Assembly: GCA_964653435.1 (NCBI GenBank)
Contig: CAZZFA010000001.1
Span: forward strand, 62,001-126,000
Reading direction: 5' to 3'
DNA length: 64,000 nucleotides
Source: CAZMVY01 sp964653435
GTDB taxonomy: Bacteria > Planctomycetota > Phycisphaerae > UBA1845 > PWPN01
The first letter of the stretch is position 1; every line of letters begins with the position of its first letter. The notes below the pieces were generated by a model. That model was not told the DNA's origin. It was given only the letters and a program-made list of their open reading frames with translations, and made no database searches. This document shows, piece by piece, positions 8,361-15,565 of this stretch. A program made the translations under genes and the position numbers.

Positions 8361-9263
8361 ATGGGTAACAAGCAGGGGCGCTGGACGACGGGGCGGAAAC
8401 TTCGCGCGGTTGTCGGTTTGTGTCTGCTCGTCGGTTTCTGCATCCAGTGCCAGAAGCTTTCCGCGGGCAAGATCAGCCCGCGCGAAGCCGCCGCGGCGAG
8501 ACCGAGGCCCAACCCGAACGCGGCCTACGCCACGATCAAGCCCCCGGAACCGCTGATCGATCCGCTGGCGACGCTGGTCAAAACGGATCCGGTCGCCTTT
8601 TTCCGCGGCGCCATCGAGCGATACGAGCGCAGCGTGCACGATTATGTGTGCACGTTCTCGAAGCAGGAGCTTGTCGGCGGACATCTGAGCGCGGAACAGG
8701 TCACGCAGGTGAAGTTCCGCGAGAAGCCCTTCAGCGTGAACATGCTGTGGATCAAGAACGCCGACAAGGCTCAGCGGGCGGTCTATGTCGAGGGCAAATG
8801 GATCGGTCGGGCCGGTGAGAAGCTTGCCGTTGTCGAACCGGCCGGTGCGATCGCCCGCCTCCTCGTGGACGACGTGATGCGGCCCATTGACGGTCCGGAT
8901 GCCCGCAAGGCCGGCCGTCGCCAGATCGATCAGTTCGGCTTCCTGAACAGCCTGCGGCTTATCCTGAAGTACTGCGAGATCGGTGCGAAGCGAAACGAAG
9001 TCGAGGTCAAGTACGTCGGCGAAGGCTCGATCGGCGGCCGTCCCACGTGGGTGGTGGAACGGCGGCTGCCCTACACGAACGACGAGGGCCTCTACCCGGA
9101 TCGGGTTCTCGTGGTCCACATCGATCAGGAGTACCTGATGCCTACGTGCTGTATTTCGTATGCCGATGACGCCAAGAACAGACTGCTCGGCAAGTACGTC
9201 ACCACCGACGTCAAGTTCAACGTCGGCCTGACCGACCGTGACTTCGCACGCAAGGGCGAGTAG
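8361..9263 (+). CDS. DUF1571 family exported protein
   Basis: Protein of 300 residues with a signal sequence (GRKLRAVVGLCLLVGFCIQC) in which Cys27 or Cys30 might be lipidated. The body matches the DUF1571 pattern: a segment DYVCTFSKQELVGG at about 95, then REKPFSVNMLW, WIGRAGEK, and a C-terminal YTNDEGLYPDRVLVVHID. The family is widespread in planctomycetes and of unknown function, probably periplasmic and beta-rich. Start ATG 8361 was chosen to fit the signal peptide. A 29-bp tandem repeat array begins about 28 bp after its stop. Confidence 0.82.
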   Translation: MGNKQGRWTTGRKLRAVVGLCLLVGFCIQCQKLSAGKISPREAAAARPRPNPNAAYATIKPPEPLIDPLATLVKTDPVAFFRGAIERYERSVHDYVCTFSKQELVGGHLSAEQVTQVKFREKPFSVNMLWIKNADKAQRAVYVEGKWIGRAGEKLAVVEPAGAIARLLVDDVMRPIDGPDARKAGRRQIDQFGFLNSLRLILKYCEIGAKRNEVEVKYVGEGSIGGRPTWVVERRLPYTNDEGLYPDRVLVVHIDQEYLMPTCCISYADDAKNRLLGKYVTTDVKFNVGLTDRDFARKGE

Positions 9264-9291
9264 TAATCGTTCCGATACGAGCCGGACCGCA

Positions 9292-9458
9292 CCGAACGCG
9301 CAGCCCCAGCAATCGCCCAACGGAACGCGCAGCGCAAGCAAGCGCCCAACGGAACGCGCAGCCCCAGCAATCGCCCAACGGAACGCGCAGCGCCAGCAAG
9401 CGCCCAACGGAACGCGCAGCGCCAGCAAGCGCCCAACCGAACGCGCAGCGCAAACGAA
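9292..9458 (-). repeat. Tandem array of a 29-bp repeat
   Basis: About five and a half units of 29 bp. The word CGCCCAA recurs at 9314, 9343, 9372, 9401 and 9430. The core GAACGCGCAGCGC is shared, on the opposite strand, with the 30-bp arrays at 38.4 and 39.6 kb. It fills most of the 322-bp gap between the DUF1571 gene and the sugar isomerase gene. Confidence 0.9.
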
Positions 9459-9585
9459 CCCCCATCCCGACGACCCCGACGCGCACACGCCGAGCCCCTC
9501 TTCGCACTCCGCAATCCCTGGACCCGCCCTCGCCCCGCCGTTATCCTCTCCCGCGGCGACGATCATCACAATAAGGAGGCCCATC

Positions 9586-10434
9586 ATGTTGAAGCTCGGC
9601 ATGCACGTGGACAACTGGCGTCACCTCGACGCGACCTACGAGGTCCCCTGCGAGTTCGCGAAGAAGCACGGGATGGAGTACATCGAGTTCGGCACGATCG
9701 ACGGCGAATACTTCGTCCAGGCCCTCGGCTACAACCCGCACATCACCCTCGACTCCGATCCGCTCAAGCTCAAGCGGTACCTCGACTCGATGGGCCTGAA
9801 GATGTCGCAGCTCGACGCGGCCTACCCGATCTCGTTCCCGGAGGGCCAGTACCGCGGTATCAATTACACGATCAAGACGATCAAGTTCGCCAGGGCCGTC
9901 GGCTGCCCCTGCGTGGACACAACCGACGGCGCCCGCAAACCCGCGGGCTACAGCGACGAAGAGGTGATGGCGCTGATCAAGCAGTACTATCGCGTCGTCC
10001 TGGAGTGGGCCGAGACGCACGACATCATCATCAACGTCGAGCCGCACGGGCCGTACACGACCAACCCCGACACGATGGAACGTATCCTGTCCATGTACGA
10101 CACGCCGCGGCTCCGCATGAACTTTGACACAGGCAACACGTTCATCGCCGGCCAGGACCCGGTGAAGTTCCTCAAGCGCTTCCGGCACAAGGTCGCCCAC
10201 CTGCACATCAAGGATGTGAGCAAGGAGCTGGCCGCGAGGCTCCGCGGCCACGACACGGGCATCAGTACCTCGGTCGTCGCGATCGGCGAGGGCGTCAACG
10301 CGGAGAACATCGCCGGCTGCATCGAGATCCTCAAGGACATGAATTGGGACGGCGTCCTCTCGATCGAGTCCGAGGCCGCCCCCGGCAAGATCGAGCAGAG
10401 CCTCGAGTGGCTCCGCAAGGAAATCGCCCGGTAG
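9586..10434 (+). CDS. Sugar phosphate isomerase/epimerase-like TIM barrel protein
   Basis: 282-residue protein of the AP-endonuclease 2 / xylose-isomerase-like TIM barrel family. The four metal ligands expected for the family are visible: Glu152 in NVEPHG, Asp181 in NFDTGN, His206 in HLHIKD and Glu261 in SIESE. Members isomerise or epimerise sugars, inositols or hydroxypyruvate; the substrate here is unknown. AAGGAGG seven bases upstream of ATG 9586 fixes the start. A 29-bp repeat array lies upstream and a strong hairpin downstream, so it is probably monocistronic. Confidence 0.87.
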   Translation: MLKLGMHVDNWRHLDATYEVPCEFAKKHGMEYIEFGTIDGEYFVQALGYNPHITLDSDPLKLKRYLDSMGLKMSQLDAAYPISFPEGQYRGINYTIKTIKFARAVGCPCVDTTDGARKPAGYSDEEVMALIKQYYRVVLEWAETHDIIINVEPHGPYTTNPDTMERILSMYDTPRLRMNFDTGNTFIAGQDPVKFLKRFRHKVAHLHIKDVSKELAARLRGHDTGISTSVVAIGEGVNAENIAGCIEILKDMNWDGVLSIESEAAPGKIEQSLEWLRKEIAR

Positions 10435-10490
10435 CGGTTGACATGTAGGGGGGCTTTGCGAGCCCGATCAATCGCCCGCGGCTTGCCTCC

Positions 10491-10511
10491 CCTCTCCCTC
10501 GCAGGGAGAGG
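10491..10511. repeat. REP-like hairpin downstream of the sugar isomerase gene
   Basis: CCTCTCCCT and AGGGAGAGG form a perfect 9-bp stem around a 3-base loop. They are followed by GGGGTGAGGG, a pattern common to dispersed intergenic repeats in many bacteria. It could also serve as a transcription terminator for the gene ending at 10434. Confidence 0.6.
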
Positions 10512-10637
10512 TCCGGCCGAAGGCTGGGGTGAGGGTAGAACCCCGAACAGCACGTAGTGCCGTTCGCCCTGAGCGGCGCCGGAGAGGAACGGTACGCAAT
10601 AGGACACGCTACCCGCCTGCGCCGTTATGATAGATGC

Positions 10638-11708
10638 ATGGACCGGTTCACGATTGGGTCGTTCGTGCCCGCATACCTGAAAGAGCCGAAGCGCCCGGAG
10701 CCCCCTGTGTCGAGAATCCCTTCTCGACACGACGATCCTGCGATTCCCATCGCACGAGATTTCGCGGGAGGGGATTCCCGCGAGCAGAGGTGCGAGAACG
10801 GATTCTCGCACCAGCAAGACTTGCGCACCCACGCGGGGGCGGCGGCGGAATTGCTCCGCTCATGCACGGTCTGCCCCCGCGAGTGCCGCGTCAACCGTCT
10901 CGCCGACGAAACCGGGTTCTGCCGGATCGGCCGGCTTGCCCGCGTGGCCTCGGCGTTCGCCCACTTCGGCGAGGAGGATTGCCTCCGCGGCTGGCGCGGC
11001 AGCGGGACGATCTTCTTCGCCGGGTGCAACCTCGGCTGCGTCTTCTGCCAGAATTGGGACATCAGCCACGGCGACGAGGGCCGGCCGTGCTCCGCCGAGA
11101 CGATCGCCCGCATGATGCTCGATCTGCAGGAGCGGGGCTGTCACAACATCAACTTCGTCACGCCGACGCACGTGCTGCCGCAGATCGTCGAGGCCATCGC
11201 TGCCGCCGTGGAGCGGGGGCTGCGCGTGCCGATCGTGTACAACACTGGCGGATACGACTCCGTGGAATCGCTTCGCCTGCTCGACGGCCTGATCGACATC
11301 TACATGCCCGACTTCAAACTGTGGTCGCCCGAGGCGTGCGAGCTCTACCTGACTGCCCGGGACTACGGCGAGCGGACCCGCGCGGCCATCGCGGAGATGC
11401 ACCGGCAGGTGGGCGATCTGAAGTTCACGCCGGACGGCCTGGCCTGCCGTGGCGTGCTGGTCCGACACCTGGTCATGCCCGGCCTGCTCGATGAGAGCCG
11501 GCGGATCTTCGAGTGGCTCGCCGGCCTCTCGCGGGATACGTTTGTCAACATCATGGGCCAATACAGGCCGGACGGGTTCGTCCGTGACGGCCGGCACGAG
11601 CAACGGTTCGCCGCGATCAGCCGCCGACCGACGGCGGACGAAATCGCGACGGCCTACCGCTTCGCCCGCGAGGCCGGCCTGTGGCGATTCGATTCGAGAA
11701 GCGGATGA
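10638..11708 (+). CDS. Radical SAM protein, PflA/PflX-like, with in-frame repeat insertion
   Basis: 356-residue radical SAM enzyme. The SAM cluster motif CX3CX2C is Cys130-Cys134-Cys137 (GCNLGCVFC). It is preceded by a cysteine-rich segment (CTVCPREC about 76-83, Cys95) typical of the COG1313 activase-like group, which has no firmly known substrate. C-terminal motifs include YNTGGYDS and DIYMPDFK. Residues about 24-59 are encoded by a four-hairpin palindromic repeat that keeps the frame open between the starting segment FVPAYLKEP and LRTHAGAAAELL. The catalytic core looks intact. Start ATG 10638. Whether the enzyme is active with the insert is unknown. Confidence 0.88.
   Translation: MDRFTIGSFVPAYLKEPKRPEPPVSRIPSRHDDPAIPIARDFAGGDSREQRCENGFSHQQDLRTHAGAAAELLRSCTVCPRECRVNRLADETGFCRIGRLARVASAFAHFGEEDCLRGWRGSGTIFFAGCNLGCVFCQNWDISHGDEGRPCSAETIARMMLDLQERGCHNINFVTPTHVLPQIVEAIAAAVERGLRVPIVYNTGGYDSVESLRLLDGLIDIYMPDFKLWSPEACELYLTARDYGERTRAAIAEMHRQVGDLKFTPDGLACRGVLVRHLVMPGLLDESRRIFEWLAGLSRDTFVNIMGQYRPDGFVRDGRHEQRFAAISRRPTADEIATAYRFAREAGLWRFDSRSG
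10707..10812 (+). repeat. Four-hairpin palindromic cassette inside a coding sequence
   Basis: Four consecutive hairpins: 10707-10730 (10-bp stem, loop TCCC), 10739-10754 (6-bp stem, loop TCCC), 10762-10783 (8-bp stem) and 10789-10812 (10-bp stem, loop CGGA). A copy about 89% identical over 107 bp (roughly 12 mismatches by eye) lies at 11834-11940 in non-coding DNA in the same orientation. Here it is read in frame as residues about 24-59 of the radical SAM protein. Confidence 0.9.
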
Positions 11709-11793
11709 TCGCGCCGGCGGCAGGTTGTGCCCGCCCGCGGCGGGCTTGACGCTGCCCTGCCCGACGGGTCCTTCATCGCGTCTTCGTCGCCCT

Positions 11794-11817
11794 GTGTCGA
11801 ATATACCTTCTCGACAC
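11794..11817 (+). repeat. Degenerate single copy of the first hairpin of the cassette
   Basis: Same length and outer arms (GTGTCGA / TCGACAC) as the first hairpin of the cassette, with a changed centre. It lies 16 bp before the full cassette at 11834. Confidence 0.75.
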
Positions 11818-11833
11818 GATGATCCTTCACCCT

Positions 11834-11940
11834 GTGTCGAGAATCCCTTCTCGACACGATGGTCCTGCGATTCCCATCGCACGCCACATCGCGGCAAAGG
11901 ATTCCCGCGAGCAGAGGCGCGAGAGCGGATTCCCGCACCA
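11834..11940 (+). repeat. Intergenic copy of the four-hairpin cassette
   Basis: The first hairpin is identical to that at 10707-10730 and the second is also intact. The third and fourth have lost stem pairs by substitution. Total length equals the coding copy. It lies in the 352-bp convergent gap between the radical SAM gene and a sulfatase gene. Confidence 0.88.
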
Positions 11941-11974
11941 GTGGATCTGCCTCCCCTTCGCGCCCTCTTGGGGG

Positions 11975-12017
11975 GCGTGCACCCTGCACGCCTGTCTCGG
12001 CGGGCGGGACGCCCGCC
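11975..12017. terminator. Pair of strong hairpins between convergent genes
   Basis: GCGTGCA/TGCACGC (11975-11991, 7-bp stem) and GGCGGGCG/CGCCCGCC (11999-12017, 8-bp stem, 3-base loop) sit between a plus-strand gene ending at 11708 and a minus-strand gene ending at 12061. No T-run follows, so a bidirectional terminator role is inferred from position only. Confidence 0.45.
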
Positions 12018-12060
12018 CGCCCAGATGTCGGCCTGCGGCCGGGGGCCGCGCTACATAACT

Positions 12061-13551
12061 TCAGCGGGCCTTTGGCGGACCGCCGCCGTAATAGCGATAG
12101 TGGTCCCACGGGTCGTCTTTCGCGTCGAGCATCGGGTCGGCCGTGTCCTTCATCCATTGATCCAGCGCGGCCCGAAGCTTCTGCTTCGCCTCCGCGTACT
12201 CGGGCTTCTCGGCCACGTTGTCGAGCTGCCACGGGTCCTTGGCCAGATCGTACAACTCCTCCGCCGGGCGCTTCGCGCAGGCCAGCCGGAAGAAGCGGCC
12301 GATCTTCTCATCTTCGCGACCGGCGAGGATCAGTCGCTTCGTCGGTGAGTCGTCGATGTCGCCGAACGGTCCGACGGCCACATACATCTCGGGATCGCCG
12401 GCGGGCCAGCGATCGGGGCGCAGGTTGCGGATGTAGAGGAACTCCTTCGTTCGCACGGCCCGCGCCGGATAACTCAAGTCCCCGCGCCGCACGTTCGCAT
12501 GCCGCTCGCGCTCGAGGAAGACCATCTCGCGGCTTCGGAGAGGACGCACGCCCGAGGGCGCTTGCCGGCGCTGCGCGTTCGGTTCCGCGCGGCCTTCGTC
12601 GCGAGGTGGACACAGCCGGTCGAGCAGGCTGCGGCCGGTCATCGCCGCCGGCACCTTCACGCCGGCCGCCTCCAGAAACGTCGGCGCGAGGTCCGTCAGG
12701 CTCACGAAGTCCTCCACCACGCGCCCGCCCCTGATCTTCGCCGGCCAGAAGACCGCCAGGGGCATCCGCACGCCGGCGTCGTACAGGTTCGCCTTCGCGC
12801 GCGGGAACGGCATGCCGTTGTCGCTGGTCATCACGATAAGGGTGTTCTGAAGCCGCCCGACCGCTTCCAGTTCGCGGATGATCTCGCCGACCTCGCGGTC
12901 GAAGCGCTGGACCTCGAAGTAGTAGTCGAGGATGTCGCTGCGGACCTCGGGCGTGTCGGGGAGGAACGGCGGGACGACCACGTCCTCGATCTTCATCCCG
13001 GCGTTTGCGCCGGATCCCTTCTCGTACGGCCGATGCGGGTCATGACTTCCGAACCAGAAACAGAACGGCTGATCGGGCTTCACGGTCTTCAGAAACTTCT
13101 GAAAGTTCGGGAACGCGGGGCCGGCGGGGTTTCGCGTCCAGCCGCCGTCCTTGAAGTTGCCCGGACCCCAACCCTTGCCGGTCAGGCCGACGGCGTACCC
13201 CGCCGCCTCGAGCCGATCGGGGTAGACCTCGAACCGGTTCGGCAATGCGCTCCAGAGGTTGCCGCCGGCCTCAAGGCGGTGGATCGCCTGGCCGGTGAGG
13301 ATGCCGCCGCGCGAGGGCGTGCAGGACGGCGAGGCGCAGAAGGCGTGCGTGAAGAGGACGCCGTCGCGGGCGAGGCGGTCGAACGTCGGCGTCCTGACGA
13401 CCTTGTCGCCGTAGACGCCGGCGTGCGGCCACGACCAGTCGTCGGCGATCGCGAAGAGGATGCTCGGCCGATCGGCCGGGGGCGGTGCCTCGGCCCCCGC
13501 GAGCGCGGATGCGTGAAGAACGACAACCAGTGACACCGGAATCGAAATCAT
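12061..13551 (-). CDS. Sulfatase (arylsulfatase family, exported)
   Basis: Type I sulfatase of 496 residues, exported by a signal peptide (SLVVVLHASALAGAEA). The formylglycine motif is Cys77-Thr-Pro-Ser-Arg81 followed by GGILTG, so an anaerobic or aerobic FGly-generating enzyme is needed for activity. Metal-binding Asp residues occur in FAIADDW (about 37-38) and in TSDNG further on. It hydrolyses sulfate esters, probably of polysaccharides. It is convergent with the radical SAM gene and divergent from the PilT-like gene. It lacks an adjacent transporter and is about 2 kb from the catabolic cluster beginning at 15566. Substrate unknown. Confidence 0.93.
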   Translation of the reverse strand: MISIPVSLVVVLHASALAGAEAPPPADRPSILFAIADDWSWPHAGVYGDKVVRTPTFDRLARDGVLFTHAFCASPSCTPSRGGILTGQAIHRLEAGGNLWSALPNRFEVYPDRLEAAGYAVGLTGKGWGPGNFKDGGWTRNPAGPAFPNFQKFLKTVKPDQPFCFWFGSHDPHRPYEKGSGANAGMKIEDVVVPPFLPDTPEVRSDILDYYFEVQRFDREVGEIIRELEAVGRLQNTLIVMTSDNGMPFPRAKANLYDAGVRMPLAVFWPAKIRGGRVVEDFVSLTDLAPTFLEAAGVKVPAAMTGRSLLDRLCPPRDEGRAEPNAQRRQAPSGVRPLRSREMVFLERERHANVRRGDLSYPARAVRTKEFLYIRNLRPDRWPAGDPEMYVAVGPFGDIDDSPTKRLILAGREDEKIGRFFRLACAKRPAEELYDLAKDPWQLDNVAEKPEYAEAKQKLRAALDQWMKDTADPMLDAKDDPWDHYRYYGGGPPKAR

Positions 13552-13643
13552 CGCCCCGTCTCCGAAACGTGTGAAGGATTCACGTTTTCGCCGCGTGCCG
13601 GGAGTATCGCCGGTTCCGGGGGCACGTGCAAGCGGATGGGCGG

Positions 13644-13674
13644 TTGCATCTTTTGTGCAGGCCGGGTGTACAAT
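13644..13674 (+). promoter_or_regulatory. Possible promoter of the PilT-like gene
   Basis: TTGCAT at 13644-13649 and TACAAT at 13669-13674 with a 19-bp spacer, 33 bp before the start codon. The spacer is longer than optimal. Confidence 0.4.
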
Positions 13675-13707
13675 CATGGGAGGGTTTCTCTGCAGACGGA
13701 GCCATTC

Positions 13708-14805
13708 ATGCCGAGCCCCGATTCCGACGCACTGCCGGACGCCGCCGGCGAGAACATCACCAGACTTCTTCAGACGGCCGTCGCGACGGAGGCGTCGGAC
13801 CTGCACCTGGTGGTCGGCTATCCGCCGATCCTGCGCGTGCACGGCCGGCTGCGGCCGCTGGACCGGCCGCAACTCGACGGCGAAGCGATCCGCGCGATGG
13901 CGCGGTCGGTGACCCCGGGACCGGCGTGGTTGCGGTTCGAGGAGCAGAAGAACTGCGACTTCTCGTTCGCCTTGGAGCATCGGGGCCGGTCGGAGCGATT
14001 CCGCGTCAACCTGTTCCAGCACCAGGAGCGGATCGGCGTCTGCTTCCGGCATATCCCGAGCGAGATTCCCACGCTGGAGTGGGCGGGCTTTCCCGAGGAC
14101 GTGGCGGAGCGGATCCTGCAGCTTCACAACGGGCTGATCCTGTTCACGGGCGTGACGGGGTCAGGCAAGACGACGTCGATGGCGATCCTCGTGAAGCTGA
14201 TGGCCCAGCGGCACTCGCGGCGGATCATCACGATCGAGGAGCCGATCGAGTACGTGTTCCCGCACGCGGGCGGCTCGGTGATCACGCAGCGGGAGGTCGG
14301 GGTGGATGTGGCGAGCTTCTACGACGGGCTGAAGTACGGCCTGCGGCAGGATCCGGACGTGATCCTGGTCGGCGAGATCCGCGACCGCGACACGGCACAG
14401 ATCGCGTTGAGCGCGGCAGAGACCGGTCACCTGATCCTCTCGACGGTACACACGCTCGACACGAAGGGGGCGATCAGCCGGATCGCGGACCTGTTCGGCT
14501 CGGAGGCGCAGGAGGCCGTGCGCTCACAGCTCTCACTGAGCCTGCGGTGTGTGTTGAGCCAGCACCTGCTGGCGCCGGCGCGGGAGGGCGAGCGGCGGGC
14601 ACTCGCGCTGGAGGTCCTGTTCAACAACTACGCCGTGGCCAGCGCGATCCGGACGGGCAAGATCGAGGCAATCGCCTCGGCGCTGCAGACGGGCAAGCGC
14701 GACGGCATGATGACGCTCGATGAATCGCTTCGCCGGCTGGTCTCCGCAGGCCGCGTGACTCGCGAGACGGCGAGGCAGTACGCGAGCGATCCCGATTCGG
14801 TGTGA
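13708..14805 (+). CDS. pilT: PilT-like type IV pilus retraction ATPase
   Basis: 365-residue secretion/pilus ATPase of the PilT group. It has an N-terminal PAS-like segment with ASDLHL at about 29-34, Walker A GVTGSGKT at 148-155, Glu-rich IITIEEPIEY at about 173-182, Walker B around VILVGEIRD at 218-226, and the His box with His241 and His248 (ETGHLILSTVHT). PilT hexamers depolymerise type IV pili for twitching motility or DNA uptake. No other pilus genes are nearby, but the convergent neighbour is a ComEA-like DNA-binding protein, which would fit DNA uptake. Start ATG 13708 has a GGAG 8 bp upstream. Confidence 0.92.
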   Translation: MPSPDSDALPDAAGENITRLLQTAVATEASDLHLVVGYPPILRVHGRLRPLDRPQLDGEAIRAMARSVTPGPAWLRFEEQKNCDFSFALEHRGRSERFRVNLFQHQERIGVCFRHIPSEIPTLEWAGFPEDVAERILQLHNGLILFTGVTGSGKTTSMAILVKLMAQRHSRRIITIEEPIEYVFPHAGGSVITQREVGVDVASFYDGLKYGLRQDPDVILVGEIRDRDTAQIALSAAETGHLILSTVHTLDTKGAISRIADLFGSEAQEAVRSQLSLSLRCVLSQHLLAPAREGERRALALEVLFNNYAVASAIRTGKIEAIASALQTGKRDGMMTLDESLRRLVSAGRVTRETARQYASDPDSV

Positions 14806-14822
14806 GGCGCCGTCGCGCCGGT

Positions 14823-15245
14823 TCAGGGCGTCTCCGGCGGCGGAAACATCAGGTACGGGCGGACCCGCTCGATCAGGCTGCGACTGATCCCTTTGACGGC
14901 GCCCAGGTCCTCGGGGGCGCGGAAGACGGGCCTGCCCGCTGCGCTTTCGCCGTCGGCGCGGCGTCGCTCGGTGCGATATTCGACGATGCGCCTCGCGAGT
15001 GCTTCGCCTATGCCGGGCAATCGCGCCAGCTCCGCCCATGTGGCCCCGTTCGGATCGATTCGCTGCTGCACCTGGGCAATGCGTGCGGGCTCAATGCGGA
15101 TCGGCTCCTCGAGAACAACCGGCCGAAGCCAGCGGAACACAAGGGCGTAAGCCAGGAGCAGGCCCAGGATGCCGTAACACACGAGGTACACGCGGAAGGG
15201 CACGCGCGGTCCGGGCGGACGATCTGTCGCAGGCATGGCGGACAT
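14823..15245 (-). CDS. ComEA-like helix-hairpin-helix membrane protein
   Basis: 140-residue protein with one N-terminal membrane segment (VYLVCYGILGLLLAYALVF, about 19-37) and two helix-hairpin-helix motifs at the outside-facing end: LARLPGIGEALARRIVEY (about 73-90) and LGAVKGISRSLIERV (about 114-128). This architecture is that of ComEA-type DNA receptors, which bind incoming double-stranded DNA in competence, although such proteins are also common in non-competent bacteria. It is convergent with the PilT-like gene, 17 bp apart. ATG 15245 or the ATG three codons later could be the start. Confidence 0.78.
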   Translation of the reverse strand: MSAMPATDRPPGPRVPFRVYLVCYGILGLLLAYALVFRWLRPVVLEEPIRIEPARIAQVQQRIDPNGATWAELARLPGIGEALARRIVEYRTERRRADGESAAGRPVFRAPEDLGAVKGISRSLIERVRPYLMFPPPETP

Positions 15246-15565
15246 CTTCGTACGCACGTTCTCCCGGATAGTTCTCCCGGGTATCGTGGAGCTCTCACCC
15301 GGACCGAAGCGAATGCGACGATCCGCTGAATGAGGATAAGGGAAAACAGCGCGGGACGACAATTCCGACTGCGCACTGCCTGAGGGCCCATCAATCCAAA
15401 GCGGCCTGTGGCCGCCATCAGCGCGAATCGGCACGCAACGGCGTGTCCTGCGGACTGCGGACCCGTGCCGGCGCGGGACAGGTGGCGTCCGGCGCGTTGA
15501 TGCCGTAACGAGGTTGGGCGATACTCGGGGCTCGTCCGGAGTCGACGGCATTGGTGAGGAGGTCG
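15246..15565. other. 320-bp divergent intergenic region
   Basis: Separates the ComEA-like gene from the 15.5-26.3 kb gene run. It contains the candidate promoter at 15497-15525. No operator, repeat or RNA element was recognised. Confidence 0.4.
15497..15525 (+). promoter_or_regulatory. Candidate promoter of the 15.5-26.3 kb gene run
   Basis: TTGATG at 15497-15502 and GATACT at 15520-15525 with a 17-bp spacer, 40 bp before the first gene. Both hexamers match the consensus only moderately. Confidence 0.4.

Noticed and set aside
10557..10637. Upstream extension of the radical SAM protein
   Set aside because: ATG 10638 begins the segment that resembles the family N-terminus; upstream codons do not.
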